NCBI RefSeq assembly: GCF_030441895.1
Contig: NZ_JARJAS010000001.1
From: Enterococcus_D entomosocium
Lineage (GTDB): Bacteria > Bacillota > Bacilli > Lactobacillales > Enterococcaceae
Length of the DNA: 64,000 nt
Reading direction: 5' to 3' (one strand)
Under the pieces are notes generated by a model. That model was not told the DNA's origin, searched no databases, and was given only the letters and a program-made list of their open reading frames with translations. The stretch's first letter is position 1. Every line of letters starts with the position of its first letter. Shown piece by piece: positions 40,602 to 50,314 of the stretch. The position numbers were made by a program, and so were the translations under genes.

Positions 40602-41972
40602 ATGAATGAAGTTTGGCAAAATCAAGTTCCCCCACAAGATATTGAAGCGGAACAAGCGGTCCTAGGGGCAGTCTTTTTAGATGCCGATGCGATCATCGAT
40701 GCAATGGAAGTAATCGCCCCAGAAGATTTTTATCGCCGCAGCCATCAAATAATTTTTCAAGCAATGATCCAGTTGAACGACCGGAGTGAATCGATCGACT
40801 TGATCACGTTGAAAGCAGAAATTGAAAAAAGCAACAGTCTTGAAGATGTTGGCGGTCTGACGTATCTGACTGAATTGAGTCAAGCTTCACCATCAGCAGC
40901 AAGTATTGCTTATTATGCGAAGATCGTTGACGACAAAGCCACGCTGCGCAATCTAATCCAAACAGCGAGCCGTATCGTAACCAAAGGCTTTGAACAAGAT
41001 GAAGATGTGCAGTCGATCATTGATCAAGCAGAAAAAAGTATTTTAGAAGTATCCGAAAAGCGCAACAGTAATGGCTTCCAATCGATAGCGGAAGTCTTGA
41101 ATCGGACGATCGAAACGATCGATCAATTGGCGCAAAACAACGAAGAAATCACCGGATTACCTACGGGTTATGCGGCTTTAGACAAAATGACGGCGGGGCT
41201 GCAAAAAGAAGAGCTGATTATTCTCGCTGCCCGCCCCGCGGTAGGGAAAACCGCATTTGCCTTGAATATCGCACAAAATGTCGGAACGAAAACCGATCGT
41301 TCCGTGGCGATCTTTAGTCTGGAAATGGGGGCTGAATCATTGGTTAACCGGATGCTTTGTGCGGAAGGCTCGATTGAGGCCAGTCACTTGCGGACGGGGC
41401 AGCTCTCAGAAGAAGAGTGGCGGAATTTGATCGTTGCCATGGGCAGTCTTTCTAACGCCAATATCTATATCGATGATACCCCCGGGATCAAGATCTCTGA
41501 GATTCGGGCACGTTGTCGGAAACTCGCGCAAGAAAAAGGCAATCTCGGCTTGATATTGATCGACTATTTGCAGTTGATTGAAGGAACGGGTCGCGAAAAC
41601 CGCCAACAAGAAGTCTCTGAGATCTCTCGCCAATTAAAGAAACTGGCGAAGGAATTGAAAGTGCCGGTGATTGCACTGTCTCAGCTTTCTCGGGGTGTGG
41701 AACAGCGACAAGACAAACGTCCTGTTTTAAGTGATATCCGGGAATCAGGATCGATCGAGCAGGATGCCGATATCGTTGCTTTCTTGTACCGAGATGACTA
41801 CTACCGCAGCGAAGGCGACGATGACGATGAACCAGAAGAACAACAAAACAACAATGTGATCGAAGTCATTATTGAGAAAAACCGGAGTGGTGCCCGAGGG
41901 ACCGTCGAACTTCTATTCATCAAAGAATACAATAAGTTCTCCTCGGTCTCGCCACGAGAAGAGTTCGGGTAA
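40602..41972 (+). CDS. dnaB: Replicative DNA helicase DnaB (DnaC of bacilli)
   Basis: 456-residue hexameric helicase. N-terminal primase-interacting domain (DIEAEQAVLGAVFLD), RecA-like domain with Walker A ARPAVGKTAF, Walker B LILIDYLQLI and the arginine finger region. Start at 40602 has AAGGAG eight bases upstream; the ATG at 40581 lies before that site. Conserved rplI-dnaB-purA order. Confidence 0.97.
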   Translation: MNEVWQNQVPPQDIEAEQAVLGAVFLDADAIIDAMEVIAPEDFYRRSHQIIFQAMIQLNDRSESIDLITLKAEIEKSNSLEDVGGLTYLTELSQASPSAASIAYYAKIVDDKATLRNLIQTASRIVTKGFEQDEDVQSIIDQAEKSILEVSEKRNSNGFQSIAEVLNRTIETIDQLAQNNEEITGLPTGYAALDKMTAGLQKEELIILAARPAVGKTAFALNIAQNVGTKTDRSVAIFSLEMGAESLVNRMLCAEGSIEASHLRTGQLSEEEWRNLIVAMGSLSNANIYIDDTPGIKISEIRARCRKLAQEKGNLGLILIDYLQLIEGTGRENRQQEVSEISRQLKKLAKELKVPVIALSQLSRGVEQRQDKRPVLSDIRESGSIEQDADIVAFLYRDDYYRSEGDDDDEPEEQQNNNVIEVIIEKNRSGARGTVELLFIKEYNKFSSVSPREEFG

Positions 41973-41994
41973 GGCACCAATGATTTGAGAAACA

Positions 41995-42044
41995 AAGGCT
42001 CCTGCTGCCGTCTGCATCGCGCTGATGGTAGTAGGGCTTTTTTT
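41995..42044 (+). terminator. Terminator after dnaB
   Basis: GGCTCCTGCTGCCGTC pairs with GATGGTAGTAGGGCT using G-U pairs, then seven T. Confidence 0.75.
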
Positions 42045-42152
42045 ATGTGCCGACTTTATTCGTTTTTACGTGTATAAATAATTATTCCAAAGAAAATAGT
42101 TCGTTTTTTACCCCTGAAAAATGAGAATTTAAAACGATTATTCGATTTTAGA

Positions 42153-42181
42153 TTGAAAGAGCTTGCGAATCTTGTTACAAT
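42153..42181 (+). promoter_or_regulatory. purA promoter
   Basis: TTGAAA (42153-42158), 17 bases, TACAAT (42176-42181). Confidence 0.68.
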
Positions 42182-42219
42182 ACTTAAGGAATGCACTAAT
42201 TAAAGAAAGAGGTCATTAT

Positions 42220-43512
42220 ATGTCATCTGTAGTAGTAGTAGGTACACAATGGGGCGATGAAGGTAAAGGAAAGATTACGGACTTTTTGAGTGAAAACGCG
42301 GAAGTCATTGCACGTTATCAAGGTGGAGACAATGCCGGCCATACGATTAAATTTGACGGTGTGACCTATAAACTGCATTTGATTCCTTCAGGGATCTTTT
42401 ATGCAGATAAAATCAGTGTCATTGGAAACGGGGTCGTTGTGAACCCGAAATCATTAGTTAAAGAATTAGCATACTTGAAAGAAAACAATATAATAACAGA
42501 AAACTTAAAGATCTCTGATCGTGCACATGTTATTTTACCTTACCATATCCATTTGGATCAGCTGCAAGAAGATGCCAAAGGTGACAACAAGATCGGTACG
42601 ACAATCAAAGGGATCGGACCAGCCTATATGGATAAAGCGGCCAGAGTCGGCATTCGGATCGCTGATCTTTTAGACAAAGAAATTTTTGAAGAACGTCTGC
42701 GTATCAACTTAGAAGAAAAAAATCGTCAATTCGTGAAAATGTTTGATGCAGAGCCAATCGCCTTTGAAGATATTTTTGAAGAGTATTACGAATATGGCCA
42801 ACAAATCAAAAAATATGTGACGGATACTTCGGTGATCCTTAACGATGCCTTAGATGAAGGCAAACGAGTTTTATTTGAAGGGGCACAAGGCGTGATGCTG
42901 GATATCGACCAAGGAACCTATCCTTTCGTAACGTCATCCAACCCCGTTGCTGGAGGTGTCACCATCGGTAGTGGTGTGGGCCCTTCAAAAATCAACAAAG
43001 TCGTTGGTGTCTGCAAAGCCTACACCTCTCGGGTAGGAGATGGTCCATTCCCAACGGAACTGTTTGATGAAACAGGTGAACAAATTCGTAAGATCGGTCG
43101 TGAATACGGGACAACGACAGGACGACCTCGTCGTGTGGGCTGGTTTGATACCGTCGTGATGCGCCATTCAAAACGGGTCTCAGGGATCACGAACCTATCC
43201 CTTAACTCGATCGATGTCTTGAGCGGTTTAGAAACCGTGAAAATCTGTACCGCTTATGAACTAGACGGCGAATTGATCTATCATTATCCAGCAAGCTTGA
43301 AAGAGTTGAACCGCTGCAAACCAGTCTACGAAGAACTTCCTGGCTGGTCTGAAGACATTACTGGCTGCAAAACATTGGCAGATCTGCCAGAAAATGCACG
43401 CAATTACGTTCACCGCATCTCTGAATTAGTCGGTGTCCGCATTTCGACCTTCTCGGTAGGGCCAGACCGCAGCCAAACCAACATCTTAGAAAGTGTTTGG
43501 GCGCAAATTTAA
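42220..43512 (+). CDS. purA: Adenylosuccinate synthetase
   Basis: 430-residue GTP-dependent enzyme joining IMP and aspartate, the first step to AMP. Conserved VVVGTQWGDEGKGKITD at the start, GGDNAGHTI and the TTTGRPRRVGWFD segment. Start at 42220 has AAAGAGG ahead; the open frame to 42163 lies in the promoter region. Together with guaB the window holds both branch enzymes from IMP. Confidence 0.97.
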   Translation: MSSVVVVGTQWGDEGKGKITDFLSENAEVIARYQGGDNAGHTIKFDGVTYKLHLIPSGIFYADKISVIGNGVVVNPKSLVKELAYLKENNIITENLKISDRAHVILPYHIHLDQLQEDAKGDNKIGTTIKGIGPAYMDKAARVGIRIADLLDKEIFEERLRINLEEKNRQFVKMFDAEPIAFEDIFEEYYEYGQQIKKYVTDTSVILNDALDEGKRVLFEGAQGVMLDIDQGTYPFVTSSNPVAGGVTIGSGVGPSKINKVVGVCKAYTSRVGDGPFPTELFDETGEQIRKIGREYGTTTGRPRRVGWFDTVVMRHSKRVSGITNLSLNSIDVLSGLETVKICTAYELDGELIYHYPASLKELNRCKPVYEELPGWSEDITGCKTLADLPENARNYVHRISELVGVRISTFSVGPDRSQTNILESVWAQI

Positions 43513-43529
43513 CCTGACGCGAAAGCATC

Positions 43530-43619
43530 AGAACAAGACAAAGAACTTCTGTGTCAGAAGCGGTCAACGATAAGTTTGGCTGCTTTTGATGAGAATTTCT
43601 TCTGTCTTGTTCTTTTTTT
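43530..43619 (+). terminator. Long-loop terminator after purA
   Basis: AGAACAAGACA pairs with TGTCTTGTTCT, then seven T; the 65-base loop holds smaller stems. Confidence 0.7.
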
Positions 43620-43652
43620 GCTATAATAGGGGGTAACGAGAGGGGTGAAACC

Positions 43653-44528
43653 ATGTTTCAAATCATGACAGATTCCTGCTGTGATTTACCAGCAGCAAGA
43701 TTAGCGGAGCTAGATGTTGCGTATATTCCGATGCTGATCGAATTAGACGGCAAAGAATATATCGATGATATGGGCAAAGAATTTGATACGGAATGGTTTT
43801 TAGGAAAACTAAAAGAGCATGCGCAGCCGACAACTTCTCAAATCAATGTCGGACGTTATATGGAGTATTTTCGGCCATATGTCGAAGCGGGCACACCGGT
43901 CCTTTATTTAGGTTTTTCTTCAGGAATGAGCGGCTCATTCCAAAGTGCCGTCCAAGCCGTAGCCTTACTAAAAGAAGAATACAAAGAAGTCGCGATCACC
44001 TTGATCGATACGCGCTCTGCGAGTTTAGGCGAAGGCTTCTTAGTGGCTGAAGCAGCCCAACAAAAAGCCCAAGGGCGTTCGTTGCTGGAAGTCAGCCAAT
44101 GGGTAGAAGAAAATAAACTGCGTTTAGATTCATGGGTCACCGTCGATGATTTAAAACAATTGGAACGCGGCGGCAGAATCTCTAAAACGGCGGCAGCGAT
44201 CGGTGGATTGTTGAATGTGAAACCAATCATTACCGTAGATACCGCGGGAAAATTACGCAGTGTTGATCGAGTGCGGGGACGCAACAAAGCGATCCAAAAA
44301 ATCGTGGATCAAACCATCGCCAATCTTCACGAATCAAAAACCAATACGGTTTATTTTGCCAATGCTGGCGATGCCGAAGCAGCGGAGAAAGTCATCAAGC
44401 GTTTGACCGAAAAAGTTCCTGACATTATTATTCATCATTATCCATTAGGTCCAACGATCTCCAGTCATACCGGCTACGGCTGCTTGGCGCTGTTTTCATT
44501 CGGCAAAGCCCGTTTAGAACAAGCGTAA
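43653..44528 (+). CDS. DegV/FakB family fatty-acid-binding protein
   Basis: 291 residues. DegV fold with ligand motifs TDSCCDLPAARL at the start, TSQIN, the LGFSSGMSGSFQSA loop and KPIITVDTAGKL. FakB proteins hand fatty acids to the FakA kinase for phospholipid synthesis. The kinase gene is not in the window. Monocistronic between terminators. Confidence 0.9.
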   Translation: MFQIMTDSCCDLPAARLAELDVAYIPMLIELDGKEYIDDMGKEFDTEWFLGKLKEHAQPTTSQINVGRYMEYFRPYVEAGTPVLYLGFSSGMSGSFQSAVQAVALLKEEYKEVAITLIDTRSASLGEGFLVAEAAQQKAQGRSLLEVSQWVEENKLRLDSWVTVDDLKQLERGGRISKTAAAIGGLLNVKPIITVDTAGKLRSVDRVRGRNKAIQKIVDQTIANLHESKTNTVYFANAGDAEAAEKVIKRLTEKVPDIIIHHYPLGPTISSHTGYGCLALFSFGKARLEQA

Positions 44529-44561
44529 CCTGCCCAACATGCCCGAAGTATTAGACAAAAT

Positions 44562-44616
44562 AAAAAGAACGCTCCAGTTGCAGCCTTGGTGGCAGGCAAC
44601 TGGAGCGTTCTTTTTT
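44562..44616. terminator. Bidirectional terminator
   Basis: AAAAAGAACGCTCCAGTTGC pairs with GCAACTGGAGCGTTCTTTTT; separates the converging degV-like and ABC-F genes. Confidence 0.9.
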
Positions 44617-44627
44617 GCAGAAGCAGC

Positions 44628-46250
44628 TTATTGATTCATTTCTGCTACGCGTTTTTGGACATCTTTGTTTTCTAAGAATTCATCGTAGGTCGTTTCGGCA
44701 CGATCCACCACGCCTTTGCTAGAGACCGCAATGATACGGTTCGCAAGGGTTTGAATAAATTGGTGGTCATGAGAAGCAAACAACAATGAGCCGGTGAAGG
44801 CCATCAAACCATCGTTTAATGCGGTGATCGATTCTAAGTCCAAGTGATTGGTTGGATCATCCAACACCAATACGTTGGCTTTTGAAAGCATCATTTTCGA
44901 CAACATACAGCGAACTTTTTCGCCCCCGGAAAGAACGTTGACGGGTTTTAATACTTCATCACCAGAGAATAACATGCGACCTAGGAAGCTGCGCAAGAAG
45001 GTATTGTCGTCTTCTTCTTTGCTTGCGTATTGACGCAGCCAATCAACGATCGGGGTATCCGTATCGAATTCGCTGGTCGTATCTTTTGGCAAGTAGGCAT
45101 GCTGCGTGGTGACGCCCCAACGAACACTACCTGTATCAGGAGTGATTTCCCCCATGATGACTTTGAATAGCGTCGTGGTGGTGATATCGCTATTGGCAAC
45201 AAAAGCGACTTTGTCGTCTTTATTCAAGGTGAAAGAGATATTGTCTAAAATCTTTTTGCCGTCGATCGTCACACTGACATTGTCGACTTGCAGCAAGTCA
45301 TTCCCGATTTCACGTTCTGGTTTAAAACCAACAAACGGATAACGGCGGGACGAAGGTTGAATATCATCAAGGGTGATTTTATCCAACATTTTTTTCCGAG
45401 ACGTTGCTTGTTTGGATTTTGATGCATTGGCACTAAAGCGTGCGATAAAGTCTTGCAGTTCTTTGATCTGCTCTTCTTTTTTGGCATTTGATTGTGATTG
45501 TAATTTCGCCGCTAATTGGCTTGATTCCAACCAGAAATCATAGTTGCCGACAAACAATTTGATTTTGCCGAAGTCTAGATCGGCCATATGGGTACAAACT
45601 TTATTTAAGAAGTGGCGGTCATGGGAAACAACAATGACGGTGTTGTCAAAGTTGATCAGAAACTCTTCTAACCAGTTGATAGATTGGATATCCAATCCGT
45701 TGGTAGGCTCATCTAGGAGCAAGACGTCTGGCTTACCGAAAAGGGCTTGTGCCAGTAAGACTTTCACCCGTTGACCAGCAGTTAGATCTTTCATCAAGAC
45801 ATGATGCAATTCATCGGGAATGTTCAAGCCTTGCAAAAGAACAGCTGCTTCGGGCTCTGCTTCCCAGCCATCAAGTTCCGCAAATTCGCCTTCTAGTTCG
45901 GCGGCACGAATCCCATCTTCATCAGAAAAGTCTTCCTTCATGTAGATCGCGTCTTTTTCTTTCATCACTTCGTAGAGACGTTTATGGCCCATGATGACCG
46001 TTTCGATCACTGGAAAGTCTTCGTAATCATAGTGGTTCTGTTTCAAGACAGCCATCCGTTCATCAGGACCTAAAGAAACATTCCCAGTCGAAGGTTGGAT
46101 CTCACCAGATAAAATTTTTAAAAAAGTTGATTTACCAGCACCATTTGCACCAATCAAACCATAACAATTACCAGGCGTAAACTTAATATTAACATCATCA
46201 AACAGTTTGCGGTCTGAAAAATGCAAACTTACATCACTTACTGTAATCAA
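44628..46250 (-). CDS. ABC-F ATPase, YbiT/YkpA type
   Basis: 540 residues, two ABC domains without membrane parts; acts on ribosomes. NBD1: GANGAGKST, DLTAGQRVK (signature changed from LSGGQ), LLLDEPTNGLD. Linker about 240-300 with Lys/Gln-rich helices. NBD2 has a degenerate Walker A (VANSDITTTT) but intact LSGGEKVRC and LVLDDPTNHLD; the same change is usual in the YkpA group. Start is TTG 46250 with GAGGAAAA ahead. Promoter at 46294-46322. Not an antibiotic-resistance ABC-F by pattern. Confidence 0.88.
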   Translation of the reverse strand: MITVSDVSLHFSDRKLFDDVNIKFTPGNCYGLIGANGAGKSTFLKILSGEIQPSTGNVSLGPDERMAVLKQNHYDYEDFPVIETVIMGHKRLYEVMKEKDAIYMKEDFSDEDGIRAAELEGEFAELDGWEAEPEAAVLLQGLNIPDELHHVLMKDLTAGQRVKVLLAQALFGKPDVLLLDEPTNGLDIQSINWLEEFLINFDNTVIVVSHDRHFLNKVCTHMADLDFGKIKLFVGNYDFWLESSQLAAKLQSQSNAKKEEQIKELQDFIARFSANASKSKQATSRKKMLDKITLDDIQPSSRRYPFVGFKPEREIGNDLLQVDNVSVTIDGKKILDNISFTLNKDDKVAFVANSDITTTTLFKVIMGEITPDTGSVRWGVTTQHAYLPKDTTSEFDTDTPIVDWLRQYASKEEDDNTFLRSFLGRMLFSGDEVLKPVNVLSGGEKVRCMLSKMMLSKANVLVLDDPTNHLDLESITALNDGLMAFTGSLLFASHDHQFIQTLANRIIAVSSKGVVDRAETTYDEFLENKDVQKRVAEMNQ

Positions 46251-46293
46251 TTCTTTTCCTCACTTTATATAAATTGACATGGAGTCTCCTAGC

Positions 46294-46322
46294 ATTATAG
46301 CGATGAATGTTGAAACTTTCAA
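46294..46322 (-). promoter_or_regulatory. Promoter of the ABC-F gene
   Basis: Minus strand TTGAAA (46322-46317), 17 bases, TATAAT (46299-46294). Confidence 0.75.
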
Positions 46323-46458
46323 GTAAAGCCGAGGATTTCATCGGGAAAGGCTTAGGGCTGGTGAAAGAAAAATTTTGGCTGCTGCTGCCTTCCTAGTAGA
46401 ACCTGACGGCTTCCTATGCTAGAGTATTGGTAGAATAGTTAGACAAAGGAGCAGACGA

Positions 46459-47277
46459 ATGGTGGATTGGTTGGTTGGATTGTCGCCATGGCAGCAAGCG
46501 CTGGCGGGGACGATCTTTACGTATGGTATGACGGCGCTTGGGGCAGCGCTAGTCTTTTTCTTCAAAGAAATCAATAAAAATGTCCTGAACACGATGCTGG
46601 GGTTTGCCTCTGGAGTGATGATCGCCGCTAGTTTCTGGTCGTTATTAGATCCTGCGATCGCACGAGCCGAAGAAAATGGCGACATTCCGTGGCTGGTGGT
46701 CAGTATCGGGTTTGGTTTGGGCGGTTTGTTTCTTTATGCAGCAGATAAGACACTCCCACATATGCATTTTGGTCCGAATCATGAAACAGAAGGATTGCCT
46801 AGTCATTTGAAGCGAACGATCTTGCTGGTTTTTTCCATCACACTACATAATATCCCGGAAGGCTTGGCGGTAGGGGTAGCGTTTGGGGCGGCGGCTAGTG
46901 CTGATGATCCGCGAGCTGCGATCTTAGCAGCACTTTCGGTGGCAATCGGGATCGGGATCCAGAATTTTCCAGAAGGCGCAGCCGTTTCGATCCCCTTGCG
47001 CCAAGAAGGGTTAAGCCGAACCAAAGCCTTTATGTATGGGCAAGCATCTGGGATCGTTGAACCGATCGCGGGTGTGATCGGGGCTTTGTTGGTAACGAGT
47101 ATGTCCGCTGTCTTGCCGTATGCGTTGGCTTTTGCAGCGGGTGCTATGATTTATGTGGTGGTGGAAGAATTGATTCCAGAAGCGCAGCAAACCTTGACGA
47201 GTCGCCGCCATTTTGCGGTTTTTGGCGTCATGTTAGGCTTTATCTTAATGATGGTTCTAGATGTCGCATTAGGCTGA
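46459..47277 (+). CDS. ZIP family metal transporter
   Basis: 272 residues, eight predicted membrane helices. The metal-site helix IV motif HNIPEGLAVGVAFG and helix V NFPEGAAVSIP mark the ZupT/GufA group of zinc (or iron/manganese) importers. A His-containing loop LPHMHFGPNHE lies before helix IV. AAAGGAG precedes the ATG. No Zur box recognised. Ended by a terminator. Confidence 0.92.
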   Translation: MVDWLVGLSPWQQALAGTIFTYGMTALGAALVFFFKEINKNVLNTMLGFASGVMIAASFWSLLDPAIARAEENGDIPWLVVSIGFGLGGLFLYAADKTLPHMHFGPNHETEGLPSHLKRTILLVFSITLHNIPEGLAVGVAFGAAASADDPRAAILAALSVAIGIGIQNFPEGAAVSIPLRQEGLSRTKAFMYGQASGIVEPIAGVIGALLVTSMSAVLPYALAFAAGAMIYVVVEELIPEAQQTLTSRRHFAVFGVMLGFILMMVLDVALG

Positions 47278-47284
47278 TGGATAG

Positions 47285-47326
47285 AAAAAACCACCTGACT
47301 GTTGGAAAGTCAGGTGGTTTTGGTTT
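47285..47326. terminator. Terminator after the ZIP gene
   Basis: AAAAAACCACCTGAC pairs with GTCAGGTGGTTTT; serves both converging genes. Confidence 0.85.
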
Positions 47327-47334
47327 TCCTGCAA

Positions 47335-47538
47335 TTAACGATAATATTTTCTTGGTTTTTGGCGAATCGAGGTTAACCAGCGAACAATCAAAACGGCCAG
47401 CAGTAAAGGAATCCCGAAACGGAAGATCAATCCGATCAACCCACCAACAATGCCTAATACGACAGATAAAACAAGAGATGCTGCGATTAAAACTGCCACG
47501 ACAGTAACGATTCTTCCTAATAAACTTTCTGTATTCAT
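47335..47538 (-). CDS. Small membrane protein of unknown function
   Basis: 67 residues with two hydrophobic helices (about 8-30 and 33-54) rich in Val/Leu/Ile and a basic tail (RQKPRKYYR). AGGAGGAG precedes the start at 47538; the longer frame to 47739 overlaps the divergent gene and is rejected. No family recognised. Confidence 0.65.
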   Translation of the reverse strand: MNTESLLGRIVTVVAVLIAASLVLSVVLGIVGGLIGLIFRFGIPLLLAVLIVRWLTSIRQKPRKYYR

Positions 47539-47689
47539 AGCGACTCCTCCTAGACTTTTTTTCTTATCCTTAGCATAGCAAGAAGGAAGAAGAAACACAT
47601 CCAACTTAAGGCGGAATAATTGCTCCGCCGTGGGCCATAGGTTTTGTGATAAACTAAACATGAAGTATTCATGAAAGGAGGCGAAACGA

Positions 47690-48091
47690 ATGAACGTAGA
47701 AATCCTCACGAGCCAAGTCATCACAGAAGGAGGGTGCAATGCCTGTTTGCCTTATGAACTCAATACCTTCACGCTACAGCTGCCAGATGGTCGTAGTTTT
47801 TCGTTAGAAAACTTGGATGTTGCATCCTTGGTGATGCCCATCGCTCAAATCAATCAGTGGCAGACTCGCTTATTATTGGAAGAAGACGAAGGGCTGATCT
47901 ATCGCAAAGGAACACAAGAAGTGATTTTTGTAGAAGGCAGCCGCCAGGATACGTTTTCCAGCAAAGGACAGACGATTGCTTGTCCGAAAAAGAGTTGTGA
48001 AGCAGACGTTTTTGCCACAACCAATCGGGTGCTGACAGAATTGTTTGGCATCGACCCGCTTTCCTTCGTTTTGCGGGCTGCACAAGCATAA
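47690..48091 (+). CDS. Uncharacterised 133-residue protein
   Basis: Start at 47690 with AAAGGAGG. No signal peptide or membrane helix. A CNAC pair near residues 16-19 and a later Cys pair (CPKKSCEAD) could hold metal or form disulfides. The rest is a mixed alpha/beta sequence with no domain I recognise. Divergent from the small membrane gene. A hairpin GGCGGA/TCCGCC (47610-47629) lies in the gap upstream. Confidence 0.7.
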   Translation: MNVEILTSQVITEGGCNACLPYELNTFTLQLPDGRSFSLENLDVASLVMPIAQINQWQTRLLLEEDEGLIYRKGTQEVIFVEGSRQDTFSSKGQTIACPKKSCEADVFATTNRVLTELFGIDPLSFVLRAAQA

Positions 48092-48098
48092 GAAGACG

Positions 48099-48191
48099 CA
48101 AAAACAACCCCTTGCACGGGTGTACCGACCTCCAAAAGTTCGCTTTTGATCGAACTTTTTGGGGGACACTACAGCAGGGGGCTGTTTTTGC
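48099..48191. terminator. Large bidirectional terminator structure
   Basis: GCAAAAACAACCCC pairs with GGGGGCTGTTTTTGC across 93 bases, with an inner CCAAAAAGTTCG-type stem (48132-48164). Separates the unknown gene from proA. Confidence 0.75.
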
Positions 48192-48197
48192 ATATCG

Positions 48198-49442
48198 TTA
48201 CTTACGGATCTGTCCTTCGCCATAAATAATGTATTTGGTGGAAGTCAGTGCTTCTAACCCCATTGGCCCACGGGCATGTAGTTTTTGCGTCGAGATGCCG
48301 ATCTCGGCACCAAAGCCAAACATAAAGCCATCCGTGAAACGGGTCGAGGCATTGACGTAAACCGCCGCCGCATCAACTTCTTTCAAGAAGCGTTGGGAAG
48401 CGAAATAATCATCAGTGATGATCGCTTCGGAGTGCTTCGTATTGTAGCGATTGATGTGGGCAATGGCTTCTTCTTGCGAAGCCACCACTTTGATCGCTAA
48501 GATATAGTCTAAAAACTCGGTTGCCCAGTCCTCTTCAGTGGCAAGCTGTGCATTGTTTAAAAACGCCAATGCTTTTTCATCTCCTCGCAATTCGACTTGA
48601 TTGGCAAATTGCTGTTCTACCATTGGCAAAAATTCCGCTGCCACTGCTTCATGGACGAGGATCGTTTCGATGGCATTGCAGACAGAAGGGCGTTGCGTTT
48701 TTGCATTCGTAACGATCGCCAGTGCCATCGGCAGCTGGGCGGCTTGATCGATGTAGATATGATTGTTGCCGGTGCCGGTTTCGATCACTGGTACTGTGGC
48801 GGTCTCTTTGACGCGACGAATCAAGCCGGCGCCCCCACGGGGGATCAAAACATCCAAGTAATCCGTCAGACGCATTAGTTCAGCCGCTGTTTCGTGGCTC
48901 GTGTCTTCGATAAACTGGATCGCATGGCGGGAGTGTCCATTGGCAGCTAATGCCTCTTGTAAAATAGTCACGAGGACTTGATTGGAGTGGAAGGCTTCTT
49001 TTCCACCACGCAAAATCACGGCATTTCCTGATTTGAAACACAGACTAGCGGCGTCAGTGGTGACATTAGGACGAGCTTCGTAGATGATGCCGATGACCCC
49101 TAAGGGCACCCGCTGTTGACCAATCAAAAGATCGTCAGCATTGCGCCACATTTTATCCACGGCACCGATTGGATCGGGCAATTGGGCGACTTCTCGGATG
49201 CCGTTAGCCATCTCTGTGATCCGTTGTTCTGTCAGCAACAGTCGATCCAGCATCGTTTGGCTGGTTCCTTTGGCTTTTGCGGCAGCTAGGTCTTGTTGAT
49301 TAGCAGCTAAAATCGTCTCAGTAGCTTTTTCTAAAGCATCGGCCATCGCTACCAGTAGGTGATTTTTTTCACTGGCACTCAGTAAGCTTAATGTCTGGGC
49401 GCTTGCTTGAGCTTGTTGACCGATCGTTTGCAAGTTGCTCAT
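48198..49442 (-). CDS. proA: Gamma-glutamyl phosphate reductase
   Basis: 414-residue aldehyde-dehydrogenase-fold enzyme, second step of proline synthesis. Catalytic Cys in RPSVCNAIETILVH, NADPH region and the C-terminal HARGPMGLEALTS are present. Start at 49442 overlaps proB by four bases. Confidence 0.97.
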   Translation of the reverse strand: MSNLQTIGQQAQASAQTLSLLSASEKNHLLVAMADALEKATETILAANQQDLAAAKAKGTSQTMLDRLLLTEQRITEMANGIREVAQLPDPIGAVDKMWRNADDLLIGQQRVPLGVIGIIYEARPNVTTDAASLCFKSGNAVILRGGKEAFHSNQVLVTILQEALAANGHSRHAIQFIEDTSHETAAELMRLTDYLDVLIPRGGAGLIRRVKETATVPVIETGTGNNHIYIDQAAQLPMALAIVTNAKTQRPSVCNAIETILVHEAVAAEFLPMVEQQFANQVELRGDEKALAFLNNAQLATEEDWATEFLDYILAIKVVASQEEAIAHINRYNTKHSEAIITDDYFASQRFLKEVDAAAVYVNASTRFTDGFMFGFGAEIGISTQKLHARGPMGLEALTSTKYIIYGEGQIRK

Positions 49443-50254
49443 TGCTCATCCTCCGTTCGTTGATAAAAGTGGGTGCCGACAGGTTCCCCTGCGAGCAAGT
49501 CAAAAATAATTTTCGGCTGCTTGCCGTTAGCGAGCAGCATGTGACTGTTCACGTCTAAGATGCGTTGGGCGGCTTTTAGTTTACTGGTCATACCGCCGGT
49601 TCCATAAGGACTGCCTTTTCCCGTAGCTTGTTCTAAAAGTTCCGGGGTGATTTCATTGATCTCGGAATACAAAACGGCATCAGGATCATTCAGCGGATTG
49701 GCGGAATAAAAGCCATCGATATCAGAAAGCATGATCAAAAGCTCGGCTTTCGTCAACTGAGCGACGATCGCTGACAACTGGTCATTGTCGCCAAATTTGG
49801 TGAGATGGTCCAATTCATCTACTGCCACCGTGTCGTTTTCATTAATGATCGGGATGATCCCCATCGTAAGTAGTTGCTCTAAGGTGTTGCTAACGTTTTG
49901 ACGGCTTTGGGGAAATTCGATGATGTCTCTGGTCAGCAGAATTTGTGCAGTCTGCTGGCTATAGCTTTGAAAACGCTGGTTGTAGATCGTCATCAGTTCC
50001 GATTGGCCAACGGCTGCCACGGCTTGCTGCTGTGGGATCTCCACGGGTCGTTCTTTCAAATTTAACTTGTTCATGCCAACACCGATCGCCCCGGAAGAAA
50101 CTAAGATGATTTCTTTGCCTTGGTTTTGCAAAGCTGCTAAGACAAAGGCTAATTCATCGATGCCAGCTAGATTGATGGCACCATTGGGATAAATCAACGA
50201 GCTGGTGCCGATTTTTACAACGATTCGGTTTTTGTTTGAAAGATCTGCGCGCAT
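49439..50254 (-). CDS. proB: Glutamate 5-kinase
   Basis: 271 residues, first step of proline synthesis, proline-inhibited in most species. Amino-acid-kinase domain with VVKIGTSSLIYPNG, VSSGAIGVGM and NENDTVAVDEL and the GTGGMTSKL motif. The C-terminal PUA domain present in the longer form is absent, as in many Firmicutes. Start at 50254 (AGGCGGTGG ahead); the frame to 50314 is rejected. Operon proB-proA on the lagging strand. Confidence 0.95.
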   Translation of the reverse strand: MRADLSNKNRIVVKIGTSSLIYPNGAINLAGIDELAFVLAALQNQGKEIILVSSGAIGVGMNKLNLKERPVEIPQQQAVAAVGQSELMTIYNQRFQSYSQQTAQILLTRDIIEFPQSRQNVSNTLEQLLTMGIIPIINENDTVAVDELDHLTKFGDNDQLSAIVAQLTKAELLIMLSDIDGFYSANPLNDPDAVLYSEINEITPELLEQATGKGSPYGTGGMTSKLKAAQRILDVNSHMLLANGKQPKIIFDLLAGEPVGTHFYQRTEDEQ

Positions 50255-50285
50255 ATGCCACCGCCTATTTTTTGATATTTTTTCT

Positions 50286-50314
50286 ATTGTACTCGCAAAC
50301 GGGCGTTTCGTCAT
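50286..50314 (-). promoter_or_regulatory. proBA promoter
   Basis: Minus strand ATGACG (50314-50309), 17 bases, TACAAT (50291-50286). No T-box or proline-specific leader seen. Confidence 0.5.

Noticed and set aside
45113..45192. Degenerate Walker A in the second ABC-F domain as a sign of decay
   Set aside because: The same VANSDITTTT-like change is usual in the YkpA group and the other motifs are intact.
47539..47739. Longer form of the small membrane protein
   Set aside because: Would overlap the divergent gene and its Shine-Dalgarno; AGGAGGAG marks the start at 47538.
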